The notes: a model not told the origin generated them from the sequence alone. A stretch of DNA of 64,000 bases from an uncultured Bacteroidales bacterium (GCA_944326265.1 CALVDE010000001.1:335605-399604); one strand, 5' to 3'. Shown: positions 7,896 through 15,291, numbered from the stretch's first letter. Made by a program: numbers and translations.

Positions 7896-9323
7896 ATGGG
7901 ACTGTTTAGATTTATTACCAATGAGCTGAAAGCCGCTGTCGGCTACCAGCAGAGCTTTACGGACTTGCTTGATTCCGGGGATGTCTCCAGGGCCCTGGGA
8001 ATGATGCAGGACCGCTCCATTGAGGCCGCTGCCGCCCTTAAGGAATACAATCCCAAGGAGCATAAGATCATGCAGAGGGAAGACAAGGCGGTGTACGATA
8101 AAAAGGGGCATTTTTTACGCTGGCGCAAGAGGTGGAAGATACCGATACCTTATCAGCCGTTTATCAATGAAATAGCCCTGGTTTTTCTTTATGGCAGGCC
8201 TGTCAAATGGATTCAGACTTCCGAGGGCACTGATGAGGCATTTGAAAACTACAAGAACTTGCTTAATGAGGTCCATTTCAATGCGCGTGTCCGAGAGGCC
8301 AAGAGAGCTGCCGGAGCGGAGAGATGTTCCGCGATTCTGTATCATGTTTACCGTGATGAGACAGAAAATAGGCCGCGTCTTCTGCTCAATGTGTTGAGCA
8401 AGAGCAATGGGGATGACATCTATACCATCAAGGACCAATACAGGCGGCTTAAGGCTTTCGCATGGGGGTATTATCTTACTGATGCAGGAAACAGGACTGT
8501 GTATCATATTGACTTCTATACACGGGACTTCATATACAGGGCCAAAAGAGGAAATGTCGGCTGGGAGGTCAGGAAGTCTGTCAATCCTGTAGGGAAGATT
8601 CCAGTATTGCTCTTCGAGCAAGAAGAGGAACACGCAGGAGTACAGCCTATGATTGAGAGGACGGAGGCTCTGGAGAGCACGGATGCGGATGTGAACGATC
8701 GTTTCGCAAATCCGGCAATGGTGGCAACTGCCGAGATTCTGAACTCATTGCCCAAAGAAGAGGAAGAAGCCAGGTTGTTTATTCTGAAAAATGGCGGAAA
8801 GGTGGAATATCTGACATGGGATCAGGCCTCACAGAGCAAGACCAATGAGTATGAGCGTCTGGACAAGCATATCCTTTCCAAGACATTCACACCCAACATT
8901 GATTTTGACAACATGAAAACCCTGGGGGCCATGTCGGCAAAAGCTATCCGCAAAGTGCTGCTTCTTGCTGTTATCAAAGCTGAGAAGAGAAAGGAGACCC
9001 ATGATGACTATATGAATCGCCATGCAAGCATTATGCTTGCAATAATGGGGAATGTGCTTGATTATCGAAACAAAGCCAAGTATGAGGCTCTGAAAATGAC
9101 ACACGAATTTCAAGAGCCATTCGGTGATGATGTCAGCGAGATGCTTGCCGATGTACTTAAGCAGTACGGAGCTGGCGCACTCTCCTTACAGTCCACTCTG
9201 GAGCTTTCCTACCTTGTGAAGAATGCTCAAAAGGAATACGAGCAAATCAGCAAGGAGCAGGCAGAAGCGATTGAACAGCAGATGGCACTTAATAGAACTG
9301 ATGTATTTGGGGAGGGCGAATAA
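7896..9323 (+). CDS. Portal protein
   Basis: 475 residues directly after TerL. It has the portal-type pattern of an N-terminal region followed by PYQPFINEIALVFLYGRPVKW (as two adjoining parts near residue 88), a central wing, and a long C-terminal helix region ending in an acidic Gln/Glu-rich tail. It most resembles SPP1 Gp6-type portals. The dodecameric ring is the DNA gate of the capsid and the docking site for terminase and connector. The stop overlaps the next start by one base. Confidence 0.88.
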   Translation: MGLFRFITNELKAAVGYQQSFTDLLDSGDVSRALGMMQDRSIEAAAALKEYNPKEHKIMQREDKAVYDKKGHFLRWRKRWKIPIPYQPFINEIALVFLYGRPVKWIQTSEGTDEAFENYKNLLNEVHFNARVREAKRAAGAERCSAILYHVYRDETENRPRLLLNVLSKSNGDDIYTIKDQYRRLKAFAWGYYLTDAGNRTVYHIDFYTRDFIYRAKRGNVGWEVRKSVNPVGKIPVLLFEQEEEHAGVQPMIERTEALESTDADVNDRFANPAMVATAEILNSLPKEEEEARLFILKNGGKVEYLTWDQASQSKTNEYERLDKHILSKTFTPNIDFDNMKTLGAMSAKAIRKVLLLAVIKAEKRKETHDDYMNRHASIMLAIMGNVLDYRNKAKYEALKMTHEFQEPFGDDVSEMLADVLKQYGAGALSLQSTLELSYLVKNAQKEYEQISKEQAEAIEQQMALNRTDVFGEGE

Positions 9324-9607
9324 TGGAAATAAAGACAAAATTTGATGTTGGTGATAAGTGTTGGGCTATTAAGGATGATGAGCCGAAAAGGTTTATTGTC
9401 GTAGCTGTTCATATTTCGGATATAACAAGTAAAAGTACTCCAGGTATAGCATACGATATTACAGTAGATAGTGATAACGATTGTTTAACTGGCAAACTGA
9501 TATGCAACGAATGGCAATACAGAGTTTTCCATACCAGAATGGAGGCTGTTTTGTCATTGCTGACTGATGAGGAAAGATCCAAAATTGAAGTCAAAAGCAC
9601 AATGTAA
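9323..9607 (+). CDS. Phage hypothetical protein, 94 aa
   Basis: Starts on the last base of the portal stop (TAATG), so it is translationally coupled. The sequence is mostly beta-prone with a TGKLICNEWQYRVFHT segment and a short acidic C-terminus. It lies within the portal/minor-head block but has no recognised structural family. Confidence 0.6.
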   Translation: MEIKTKFDVGDKCWAIKDDEPKRFIVVAVHISDITSKSTPGIAYDITVDSDNDCLTGKLICNEWQYRVFHTRMEAVLSLLTDEERSKIEVKSTM

Positions 9608-9611
9608 TGTT

Positions 9612-9785
9612 ATGGCAAAGAAACTAATACGGCCCGAAATAGAGTATCATTGTAGAGAGTGCAAGCACTCCTATGGTCATTATTCAAAGAATTGGAAAGG
9701 TATTTATATACTGGGTAAATGTCCTTACCAGAAGTATTCTGTATTGCTGGATCAGGATTGTTGTGATAAGTTCGAGAGGAAATAA
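9612..9785 (+). CDS. Small cysteine-rich protein, 57 aa
   Basis: The start at ATG 9612 is chosen because the longer frame from 9567 lies inside the upstream gene. Cys pattern: HCRECKHS at 14-21, GKCPY near 36, and DCCDKF near the end, consistent with a small zinc-binding fold. It is similar in layout to the protein at 92-232. It ends 8 nt before the minor head gene. Function unknown. Confidence 0.6.
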   Translation: MAKKLIRPEIEYHCRECKHSYGHYSKNWKGIYILGKCPYQKYSVLLDQDCCDKFERK

Positions 9786-9793
9786 GAGGAGTT

Positions 9794-11365
9794 ATGCCTA
9801 AGTCAGTATATGTGAACGAGAAGAAGCTACAGCAGGAGCTCTTCAAGAGAACTGAGGGCTATGCAGCGGAGGTGCGTGCCATTTACCGAGAGGCCCTTGC
9901 TGAGATCATTGATTTAGTAAAGGGTACTGAATTGGAGGATGGCAGGCCGTTCTCTTTTTCTGATTACGGCTATTCCGAGGATGTCACAGCCATTCTCCGC
10001 AGCTTGTACAGCAGGACATATCAGACCATACGGGGAGGAATTGAAAAGGAGTGGGAGTTTTCAAATGAAAGCAATGATACTTTGGTTAAAAGTGTGTTTG
10101 GTGAGCACAGTATAGATGACAATCATTTTGCCAGGCTTTTTCAGCGGAACAAGGATGCTATGGATGCTTTCTTTGCCAGGAAGACTAAGGACGGCCTGAA
10201 TCTTTCGCAGAAAGTGTGGAAATACACCGGGATGTACAAGGAAGAGCTGGAGAAGACCCTGGATCTGGCTATCGGGGAGGGTACTCCGGCCAATAAGCTT
10301 GCAAGCAGGATACAGAAGTATCTGAACGACCCGGATAGATGGTATAGGCGTTTCCGTGTGAAGATTGGGGAGGATGAGGACGGAACCCCTATATATGGCA
10401 GGAAATGGAAACGCAGGATATTTGACAAGGAGACAGGGCTGTATCAGTGGGTGGATGACAGTCCCAAGAAGTATCACCCCGGTAAAGGTATTTACCGTTC
10501 CTCTTATAGAAACGCGCAAAGACTTGCCAGGACTGAAACTAACATAGCTTACAGGACTGCCGATTTTACCAGATGGGCGCAACTGGACTTTGTTGTCGGA
10601 ATAGAGATCAAGTTGAGCAACAATCACCCTGTTCATGACATTTGCGATGATCTGAAAGGCATCTATCCGAAAACATTCAAGTGGACAGGTTGGCATCCTA
10701 ACTGCCGTTGCTATCAGGTCCCGGTGATGGCAAAGCCGGAGGAAATGGATGAGATGATAGATAAGATCCTGGATGGTGACGACACCCCTGTCCAGAGTGA
10801 CAATCAGGTCAGGAGTGTCCCTGCACAGTTCACCGGGTGGATGGAGAGGAATGACGAGCGCATAAGGGATGCAAAAGCCAAAGGCACATTGCCCTACTTT
10901 CTGAGGGACAACAAGGAAGTGCCCGTAATCAAGTACAATTCGTATGGGAGCCAGTGGCGGCGAGTATGTTATTATGATACTGGAGGCTTTCTTGTCGCAC
11001 ATTCAAGCCGTTACGAGAACTCCAAAAAGAACAAGAATGAAAAGGCGAAGTATGACAAGGAGGTTGCCATGTGCCGGGTGCTGGCTCAAAAGGGATATGC
11101 GGTTGAGTTGCTGGAAGAAGTACCGGGCAAAAGCTCTCCTGATATAACCATTGATGGGACAAAGGCGGACTTGAAAAGGCTGTCCAGCGCAAACAACATA
11201 GAAAAGGAGGCCAAGAAAGCCACAAAGAATCAAGGTGCCGATATCGTTGTCTTTGAGTTCAGGGAACTGAATGCTAAGATATTGCAGGGGCTGGAGCGTC
11301 TTAAGAGGATAGGAATACACGGAAAGTACTTTGTAACAGGTGAAAACAAGTTGTATGACTTCTGA
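9794..11365 (+). CDS. Minor head protein (MuF/SPP1 gp7 type) with C-terminal nuclease-like toxin domain
   Basis: 523 residues. Residues about 1-320 form the phage minor head domain, closing with the signature WTGWHPNCRCYQVPV near residue 296. After a linker, the last ~125 residues form a separate module: a helix with VLAQKGYAVELLEE, then PDITIDGTKADLK near residue 450, then a basic helical region. The D...D-L-K arrangement resembles the PD-(D/E)XK-like C-terminal nucleases of CdiA-type polymorphic toxins. MuF proteins with swappable C-terminal toxins are a known class in temperate phages. They would be carried in the virion, possibly delivered with the DNA. No immunity gene follows within the next 200 nt on the same strand. 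The head domain is confident; the nuclease call is from motif spacing only. Confidence 0.85.
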   Translation: MPKSVYVNEKKLQQELFKRTEGYAAEVRAIYREALAEIIDLVKGTELEDGRPFSFSDYGYSEDVTAILRSLYSRTYQTIRGGIEKEWEFSNESNDTLVKSVFGEHSIDDNHFARLFQRNKDAMDAFFARKTKDGLNLSQKVWKYTGMYKEELEKTLDLAIGEGTPANKLASRIQKYLNDPDRWYRRFRVKIGEDEDGTPIYGRKWKRRIFDKETGLYQWVDDSPKKYHPGKGIYRSSYRNAQRLARTETNIAYRTADFTRWAQLDFVVGIEIKLSNNHPVHDICDDLKGIYPKTFKWTGWHPNCRCYQVPVMAKPEEMDEMIDKILDGDDTPVQSDNQVRSVPAQFTGWMERNDERIRDAKAKGTLPYFLRDNKEVPVIKYNSYGSQWRRVCYYDTGGFLVAHSSRYENSKKNKNEKAKYDKEVAMCRVLAQKGYAVELLEEVPGKSSPDITIDGTKADLKRLSSANNIEKEAKKATKNQGADIVVFEFRELNAKILQGLERLKRIGIHGKYFVTGENKLYDF

Positions 11366-11367
11366 TA

Positions 11368-11518
11368 AAATCAATGCCCCGGCCATATAGCCGGGGCAAG
11401 GGGGATCCGACTGCCACCACTTCCTTTCGGAAGCTCCCGAACTGGGGTAAGGCTTGCACCAAACGTGGGAGACGATTCTGTCTGATAACTTTATAGCCTA
11501 TCAGCATCAAGGCTTATA
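11368..11518 (-). ncRNA. Putative structured small RNA with own promoter and terminator
   Basis: On the minus strand a complete Bacteroidetes promoter (-33 TTTG and -7 TATTTTTG, 20-nt spacer) precedes about 150 nt with no convincing ORF. The transcript would contain a TATAAGCCT/AGGCTATA hairpin, a CTCCC...GGGAG long-range stem, a perfect CTTCC-GAAA-GGAAG tetraloop hairpin (around 11,427-11,440), and a final 9-bp hairpin TGCCCCGGC/GCCGGGGCA (11,375-11,398; one strand shown as read on plus) followed by TTGATTTTA. Promoter, internal structure and terminator together indicate a stand-alone sRNA. It is antisense to nothing obvious and lies convergent to the minor head gene. Family not recognised. 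Confidence 0.55.
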
Positions 11519-11524
11519 GTATTG

Positions 11525-11556
11525 CAAAAATAGACATTTATTTCCATCCAGGCAAA
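11525..11556 (-). promoter_or_regulatory. Promoter of the putative small RNA
   Basis: Read on the minus strand: -33 TTTG at 11,556-11,553, a spacer of exactly 20 nt, and -7 TATTTTTG at 11,532-11,525. This matches the Bacteroidetes primary sigma consensus TTTG-N19/20-TAnnTTTG. Confidence 0.7.
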
Positions 11557-11578
11557 TTTACCATTAAAATAAATGTGC

Positions 11579-12409
11579 TTACTGACGCAGGATGTCGTGG
11601 ACGAATCTCCGCCCGGCCTCCGTCCAGACAGTGGCCATGAACGTCCCCGTGCGTCCGTCTTTCCTCTGGTAGGTGTATGTCCGTGTCTTTACGTAGCCCT
11701 TTGACTGGTATCTGGCGTACATGAACCACTGGCTCCCCTGGCGGAACATCACTCCGGCACGGTGGAGGGCCTTGTGCAGGGCCTGTGCGCTCATGCCGAG
11801 TTCCTTTGCTATCTGGGTGGATGTGAACGTGTCGGGGCTGTCAAGAACGTTCTGGACATACTCCACCAGCGGAGCCTGTCTGAGCAGGATTCTGTCTTGC
11901 TCTTCTTTCAGCTTCAGCAGACGCCGATTTTCTGAGTGGTACACATTTTTCTGGTCTTCCAGTACGGCTATCTGCTTGTTGGCGGCTTTCAGTGCGTCCC
12001 TCTCCCTTTTCAGCTCCGTAAGTAGGCGTATGGCGTTGTCGGGGTCTGCCAGTATGCTGTCTATGGTCTGGGGCGTGGCGGTCACTCCGTATCTCATCAG
12101 TTCCTTGATCCTGTCATTGCACCAGATGGCGAACTGAGGGCTGAGCCAACGGGCGAACTCCAACGCTACATCTTCGTGGAACCAGGTGCCTTGTGATGTA
12201 CCACCTTGTTTAATCTTAACCAAGTCCGTTAGGATAATTCTCCTAACGGCTGATAATTCGTTAAGGAAAGCTTTTGTTTGATTGTTTTTTAACCAATCCT
12301 TAACCAACTTTCCGAAAGGTTTTGCCATTTCTGTGGCGTTCACCATTGTTGCAGTCCCGGTTTGGAACGTGACGGGATTCCCGTTGTAGCTGAATACCTT
12401 GTTGCTCAT
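11579..12409 (-). CDS. KilA-N domain phage antirepressor with C-terminal KilAC/ANT domain
   Basis: 276 residues from the ATG at 12,409, preferred over the upstream in-frame ATG because it has GAGGAACGG just before it and overlaps the upstream stop by ATGA. N-terminal KilA-N domain (residues about 5-105; VNATEMAKPFGKLVKDWLKN and FHEDVALEFARWLSP). A coiled coil follows (about 125-175, LKRERDALKAANKQ). The C-terminal ANT/KilAC wHTH domain (about 185-276) contains FTSTQIAKELGMSAQALHKAL. Such proteins are DNA-binding antirepressors that relieve phage repressors. It is transcribed against the structural genes as the second gene of a two-gene operon. It is a plausible partner or antagonist of whatever binds the repeated operator. 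Confidence 0.88.
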   Translation of the reverse strand: MSNKVFSYNGNPVTFQTGTATMVNATEMAKPFGKLVKDWLKNNQTKAFLNELSAVRRIILTDLVKIKQGGTSQGTWFHEDVALEFARWLSPQFAIWCNDRIKELMRYGVTATPQTIDSILADPDNAIRLLTELKRERDALKAANKQIAVLEDQKNVYHSENRRLLKLKEEQDRILLRQAPLVEYVQNVLDSPDTFTSTQIAKELGMSAQALHKALHRAGVMFRQGSQWFMYARYQSKGYVKTRTYTYQRKDGRTGTFMATVWTEAGRRFVHDILRQ

Positions 12410-12687
12410 ATCCGTTCCTCCCTGATTTGTTCCACGAAAGCGCACCCCATGACCTCCGAGAGGGTATCGATCACGTGCGTGATGCTTTCCGATGCGTTGA
12501 ACATCTCCTTGCTGTAGATCTCCCTGACGAGGCCCACTCCACTGAGAGTGTCGATGTCCTTTTCCAGCCTTACGGCTCTTCTGATGGATTGTAAGATCAG
12601 CTCGATACTGTCCGTGCCCGTTCGGTGGGCGGTCCCTGTCCGGTCGTTACTCTGCTTCACTTCCAGACTTTGATTTGGTTTACGCAT
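12406..12687 (-). CDS. Small regulatory-region phage protein, 93 aa
   Basis: Start taken at ATG 12,687, just before the conserved-looking polar N-terminus; an alternative ATG at 12,729 lies inside the structured leader. The protein is helical with LILQSIRRAVRLEKDID and IREERI at the end and resembles the small partner genes that precede KilA-N/Rha antirepressors in Bacteroidetes prophages. The stop overlaps the antirepressor start (ATGA), so the two are co-translated. Function unknown. Confidence 0.6.
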   Translation of the reverse strand: MRKPNQSLEVKQSNDRTGTAHRTGTDSIELILQSIRRAVRLEKDIDTLSGVGLVREIYSKEMFNASESITHVIDTLSEVMGCAFVEQIREERI

Positions 12688-12717
12688 AACTTGTAAAGTC
12701 TGTTGTGGCGAAAGAAA

Positions 12718-12905
12718 AACGGCTTCCACCTGTCCCGTTGCGTTACACCAAATCAGGCAGTGGCGGCATTAACCGTCCACACGGGGGTATGGAAGCCGTA
12801 TGTGTTCCGGGCAGCCTTACGACACGCCAGGGTATAAAAAACGCCTGGCCGGAGACATACTGGCAGGCTGTAGACCCACCTGATTTGATATGTAACGCAT
12901 CGCAA
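12718..12905 (-). repeat. Nested inverted repeats in the leader of the antirepressor operon
   Basis: Three nested inverted repeats occupy about 190 bp. The outer arm has TGCGTTACA and AAATCAGG at about 12,739-12,757, pairing with CCTGATTTG and TGTAACGCA at about 12,879-12,902. A second has ACGGCTTCCA (about 12,719-12,728) pairing with TGGAAGCCGT (about 12,791-12,800). An inner hairpin has GCCAGG / CCTGGC near 12,827-12,850. The element lies between the operator at 12,970 and the first gene of the minus-strand operon, so it could be a structured 5' leader or attenuator. A small non-autonomous mobile element with imperfect terminal repeats is the other possibility. No convincing protein is encoded. 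Confidence 0.55.
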
Positions 12906-12969
12906 AAGTGAGGTATTTTTCTGACACTTGCAAATTTTTTTCGTGTTAGATTTTGATTCTGAGCGCAAT

Positions 12970-12988
12970 ATGTGTTTAATAAACGCAT
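12970..12988 (-). promoter_or_regulatory. Operator copy 3, upstream of the antirepressor operon
   Basis: ATGTGTTTAATAAACGCAT, again an almost perfect dyad. It lies about 280 bp upstream of the 12,687 start on the minus strand. No exact -7 box is visible near it; the closest minus-strand candidate is AAAATTTG around 12,930-12,940. Confidence 0.5.
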
Positions 12989-12990
12989 AT

Positions 12991-13030
12991 AAAATAAAAA
13001 AGCCAAAGAAATTTGTAGGATTCTTTGGCT
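12991..13030 (-). terminator. Intrinsic terminator of the lipoprotein operon
   Basis: AGCCAAAGAA (13,001-13,010) and TTCTTTGGCT (13,021-13,030) form a perfect 10-bp stem with a 10-base loop. On the minus strand it is followed by TTTTTATTTT. It ends the transcript of the genes at 13,059-14,391. Confidence 0.85.
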
Positions 13031-13058
13031 GTTAAGTAGTGTCAATAAATAGTTGCAC

Positions 13059-13649
13059 TTATATTTCCCAAACATCCTTGCTGATCTCGATGTATATAGC
13101 GTTGCTGCTTTTAATGTACGTTCCTTCAACATCAAAGAATATGTTCGGGCTGTCGCTAAGTCTCCAAAACTCCATTATTTCCGAATCTACATCCCTCTCA
13201 GTTACATAGTTCCAGAACTCATTCCTGTCAGTGAAAATGATTTCACCAGCCAAAAAGCTGTTATAGTAGCCTACATAGCTGTAATAGCTGACGGAGGAGT
13301 GTATTTTGTCCATTTCGAACTTGAACGTGTTTATGCCCTTGGAGTAGTCTCCGTTAATGAGGCCGGAAATTGAGATGTTGTCTATCTTATTGTCTACGTT
13401 TCCGTCAAAGGTGATGGAGTAGTCTCCGTTTTGGGTCCTGATTTTGTAGCGGAGGGAGGTTTTGCCGAGTGTTTCAGTCTCGTCTGTCAGTTCCCCGTCC
13501 GTAAAGGAACTTTTTACCGATTCAGGGGACTGGTCAATGTAGCTGATGATCTTGCTGATATTCAGTTCAGTCAAAGGGATTTCGTTCTTGTTTTTTTCAC
13601 ATCCAGCTATCAAAGCCATCAGGCAAATCACAAACAAAAATTTTCTCAT
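13059..13649 (-). CDS. Prophage lipoprotein of unknown function
   Basis: 196 residues. The N-terminus MRKFLFVICLMALIAGCEK is a textbook lipoprotein signal with lipobox LIAGC, Cys at position 17. The mature part is beta-rich and acidic (ITFDGNVDNKIDNISISG). It is last in a minus-strand operon with a membrane protein and a small basic protein, ends at a perfect terminator, and lies in an island turned against the structural genes. Cell-envelope lipoproteins of prophages often block superinfection, so that is a reasonable hypothesis, but no family match supports it. Confidence 0.8.
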   Translation of the reverse strand: MRKFLFVICLMALIAGCEKNKNEIPLTELNISKIISYIDQSPESVKSSFTDGELTDETETLGKTSLRYKIRTQNGDYSITFDGNVDNKIDNISISGLINGDYSKGINTFKFEMDKIHSSVSYYSYVGYYNSFLAGEIIFTDRNEFWNYVTERDVDSEIMEFWRLSDSPNIFFDVEGTYIKSSNAIYIEISKDVWEI

Positions 13650-13652
13650 AGA

Positions 13653-14192
13653 TTATTTCTTTTGTTGAATTGGTGAAACTATAGTATCATTGGGAGTGCT
13701 GCTAACCATTTCTATTTTCGCACTTCCGCTACCTCCTATGGTAAACGTGTATTGGTGTTCGGAGAATTTGAATAGAAAGACAATGCCGCACATAAGGAGC
13801 ATAAACACAAATGCGCCCACCACGCTTTGAAATACATTCCACGAAAAAGATTTCACGGTGGTTTTCCCCACAATGTCCATCAACTCCTTTTTATAATTGT
13901 TTTCCAAATCTTTCTCTATCTGTTTGGTGGTAGCTGAAAGTGTATCATCTAAAAAGCCTTGCAAGATATTGAGGGCTTGCATTTTGTAACGGTTTATATT
14001 GGATTCCATGCAACAAATATCGTGGAACGGCTGAAATTCAGCTTCTGTAGGCTCTTTATCTCCATTCTTTGCCTTGAAGTCCTCTATGAACTTAATTTTA
14101 TCTGCTTTATATAAAGAATAAGCGATATTGCCCACAATATCGCTCTCCTTTTCCACCAGTTGCTTGTATATAAAGTTATATTGTCTTGCCAT
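13653..14192 (-). CDS. Single-pass membrane protein, 179 aa
   Basis: Residues 1-115 are soluble and helical with a CCMES pair near residue 61. A membrane helix follows at about 128-148 (VVGAFVFMLLMCGIVFLFKF), then a short beta-rich tail with GGSGS. The soluble domain is probably cytoplasmic and the tail periplasmic, but charge bias is weak. It overlaps the upstream 71-aa gene by 17 nt and lies 3 nt before the lipoprotein gene, so all three are likely made together. Confidence 0.7.
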   Translation of the reverse strand: MARQYNFIYKQLVEKESDIVGNIAYSLYKADKIKFIEDFKAKNGDKEPTEAEFQPFHDICCMESNINRYKMQALNILQGFLDDTLSATTKQIEKDLENNYKKELMDIVGKTTVKSFSWNVFQSVVGAFVFMLLMCGIVFLFKFSEHQYTFTIGGSGSAKIEMVSSTPNDTIVSPIQQKK

Positions 14193-14391
14193 TCCTTACC
14201 TCTTTAAATGAACGACTGTAGGATTCTTGCAGTCTACGTACATCTACCTTTTGAGAATATACTACGCCACGATAGTGGGCAGATACTGTTATAGCACCAT
14301 CCACAACAGGGGAAGAGCAATCACGCGCTCTGCCACGCTTCATTGTCTTTTCATTTGCCCGGATAACCGTTTCTTTAGATATTCTGCACAT
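14176..14391 (-). CDS. Small basic protein, first gene of the lipoprotein operon
   Basis: 71 residues, rich in Arg and Lys (MKRGRARDCSS, VDVRRLQESYSRSFKEVR). No recognised domain. Coupled by a 17-nt overlap to the membrane protein gene. A possible -7 box TATCTTAG lies on the minus strand at about 14,419-14,426, in addition to a stronger distal promoter at 14,636-14,643. Confidence 0.5.
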   Translation of the reverse strand: MCRISKETVIRANEKTMKRGRARDCSSPVVDGAITVSAHYRGVVYSQKVDVRRLQESYSRSFKEVRNGKTI

Positions 14392-14592
14392 GATACAAAT
14401 TTTTAGTTCGCTAAGATAATTTATTTCGTTCTGAATGTAGGCATCCAGAGTAACGTTTTTTCATACACAATGCAATTGTGCGATTGTTGGACACATAAAT
14501 TAGATATTTTATATATACCAAATATATTCATTGTGCATATTGCGAATAATAAAGGGACACATAACAAGGGTATCCCCATGTTCCTTATTATA

Positions 14593-14624
14593 GTGCAAGG
14601 AATACAGCTTGTGTATTCCGGCAC
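14593..14624 (-). repeat. Hairpin directly downstream of a minus-strand promoter
   Basis: GTGC-AA-GGAATACA and TGTATTCC-GG-CAC form an interrupted stem around a short loop, starting about 12 nt after the -7 box at 14,636-14,643. It could be an operator dyad or an RNA hairpin in the 5' leader. The remaining leader down to 14,392 has one frame open for 52 codons from an ATG at 14,579 on the minus strand. It encodes a hydrophobic, Cys-containing peptide with no independent support. Confidence 0.5.
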
Positions 14625-14635
14625 TTTTCACGATG

Positions 14636-14643
14636 CAAATATA
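14636..14643 (-). promoter_or_regulatory. Minus-strand promoter -7 box upstream of the lipoprotein operon
   Basis: TATATTTG on the minus strand matches TAnnTTTG exactly; a TTG about 16-20 nt upstream may serve as -33. Transcription would run leftward through the hairpin at 14,593-14,624 into the 14,391-13,059 operon, giving a leader of over 200 nt. Confidence 0.5.
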
Positions 14644-14702
14644 TGCATTTTTGTTCTAAGCAATAAAAATAATTGAAACTTTAACTGATGTTTTCGGCTC
14701 TA

Positions 14703-15029
14703 TCATTGTGTTTCTCTTTTTTCTTCGTATTTCAATATCTCTTCTTTCCCCTTGCTGGTTATGCAATAACCATACTTGTAATCATCTATAACGGTACTTT
14801 TTACCAAACCTTGCCTGGACAGCTTTCCCAACAGGCTTCCAGCGCAAAGCCATGCTTTTTTCCCGGCACAGGCACCATTCCCAGTGTTGGTATGTGCTTC
14901 AAACAAATACCTTTTATCGGGTTCGTCTCCCCACAGCAACCAGGCGAACTCCTTTGCCATTATAGGCGTGTTCCAGTTTGTCCTTGCCGCAAGGATCTTC
15001 AAAGCCTTATATGTCTTCTCCGTTATCAT
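14703..15029 (-). CDS. Phage protein with winged-helix-like C-terminus, 108 aa
   Basis: The C-terminal half (LLGKLSRQGLVKSTVIDDYKYGYCITSKGKEEI, residues about 67-99) has the pattern of a small winged-helix domain: a recognition-like helix, then a beta wing, then ITSKG as in MarR/PadR-type folds. The N-terminal half contains AKEFAWLLWGD. It overlaps the upstream gene by 23 nt. A regulatory role is inferred from fold pattern and from location next to operator-bearing promoters. Confidence 0.6.
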   Translation of the reverse strand: MITEKTYKALKILAARTNWNTPIMAKEFAWLLWGDEPDKRYLFEAHTNTGNGACAGKKAWLCAGSLLGKLSRQGLVKSTVIDDYKYGYCITSKGKEEILKYEEKRETQ

Positions 15030-15291
15030 GATTGTCTTTTCTTTTGCCTCTTGCTGTATGTTTCTGTATCAAGCAGCCCATTCTTATCGTGCAGAATCTG
15101 TTGGAATACTCCTTTATCGGCAGATCGTATTTCCAGATGGTCTCCTTTGCAACTCCAATTACCTCATGTGGCAGTGTGTCGTATATAGCAGTGATGGAGC
15201 CGAAATAGTAGTGTTTTTTGCCGTTGTACGGCTCCCTTAATTCAACATGTATCACTTTTCTTCTCTTCTGCATATTCAAAGTAATTCCCAT
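15007..15291 (-). CDS. Phage hypothetical protein under operator control
   Basis: 94 residues from ATG 15,291. This start is preferred because the upstream in-frame ATG at 15,312 lies inside the promoter -7 box. The N-terminus is MGITLNMQKRRK and the middle has HYYFGSITAIYDTLP. The first base of the gene abuts operator copy 4, so its transcript is nearly leaderless and should be silenced when the operator is bound. Family not recognised, but gene layout (promoter, operator, small gene, wHTH gene) is that of a small regulatory unit. Confidence 0.6.
   Translation of the reverse strand: MGITLNMQKRRKVIHVELREPYNGKKHYYFGSITAIYDTLPHEVIGVAKETIWKYDLPIKEYSNRFCTIRMGCLIQKHTARGKRKDNHDNGEDI

Noticed and set aside
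10088..10110. Seventh operator copy inside the minor head gene (GTGTGTTTGGTGAGCACAG)
   Set aside because: It is within coding sequence, differs at the centre, and has no promoter near it; probably chance.
11375..11398. Terminator of the minor head gene on the plus strand
   Set aside because: The hairpin is followed by AGGGGGATCC on plus, not T residues. On minus it is followed by TTGATTTTA and fits the small RNA end.
12705..12911. Plus-strand ORF of 68 codons
   Set aside because: It runs through the nested inverted repeats, has no promoter and no neighbours on its strand, and its composition follows the repeat arms.
14470..14676. Plus-strand ORF of 68 codons
   Set aside because: It lies in an A/T-rich intergenic leader opposite to the operon direction with no start signals; the hairpin and promoter of the other strand explain the region better.
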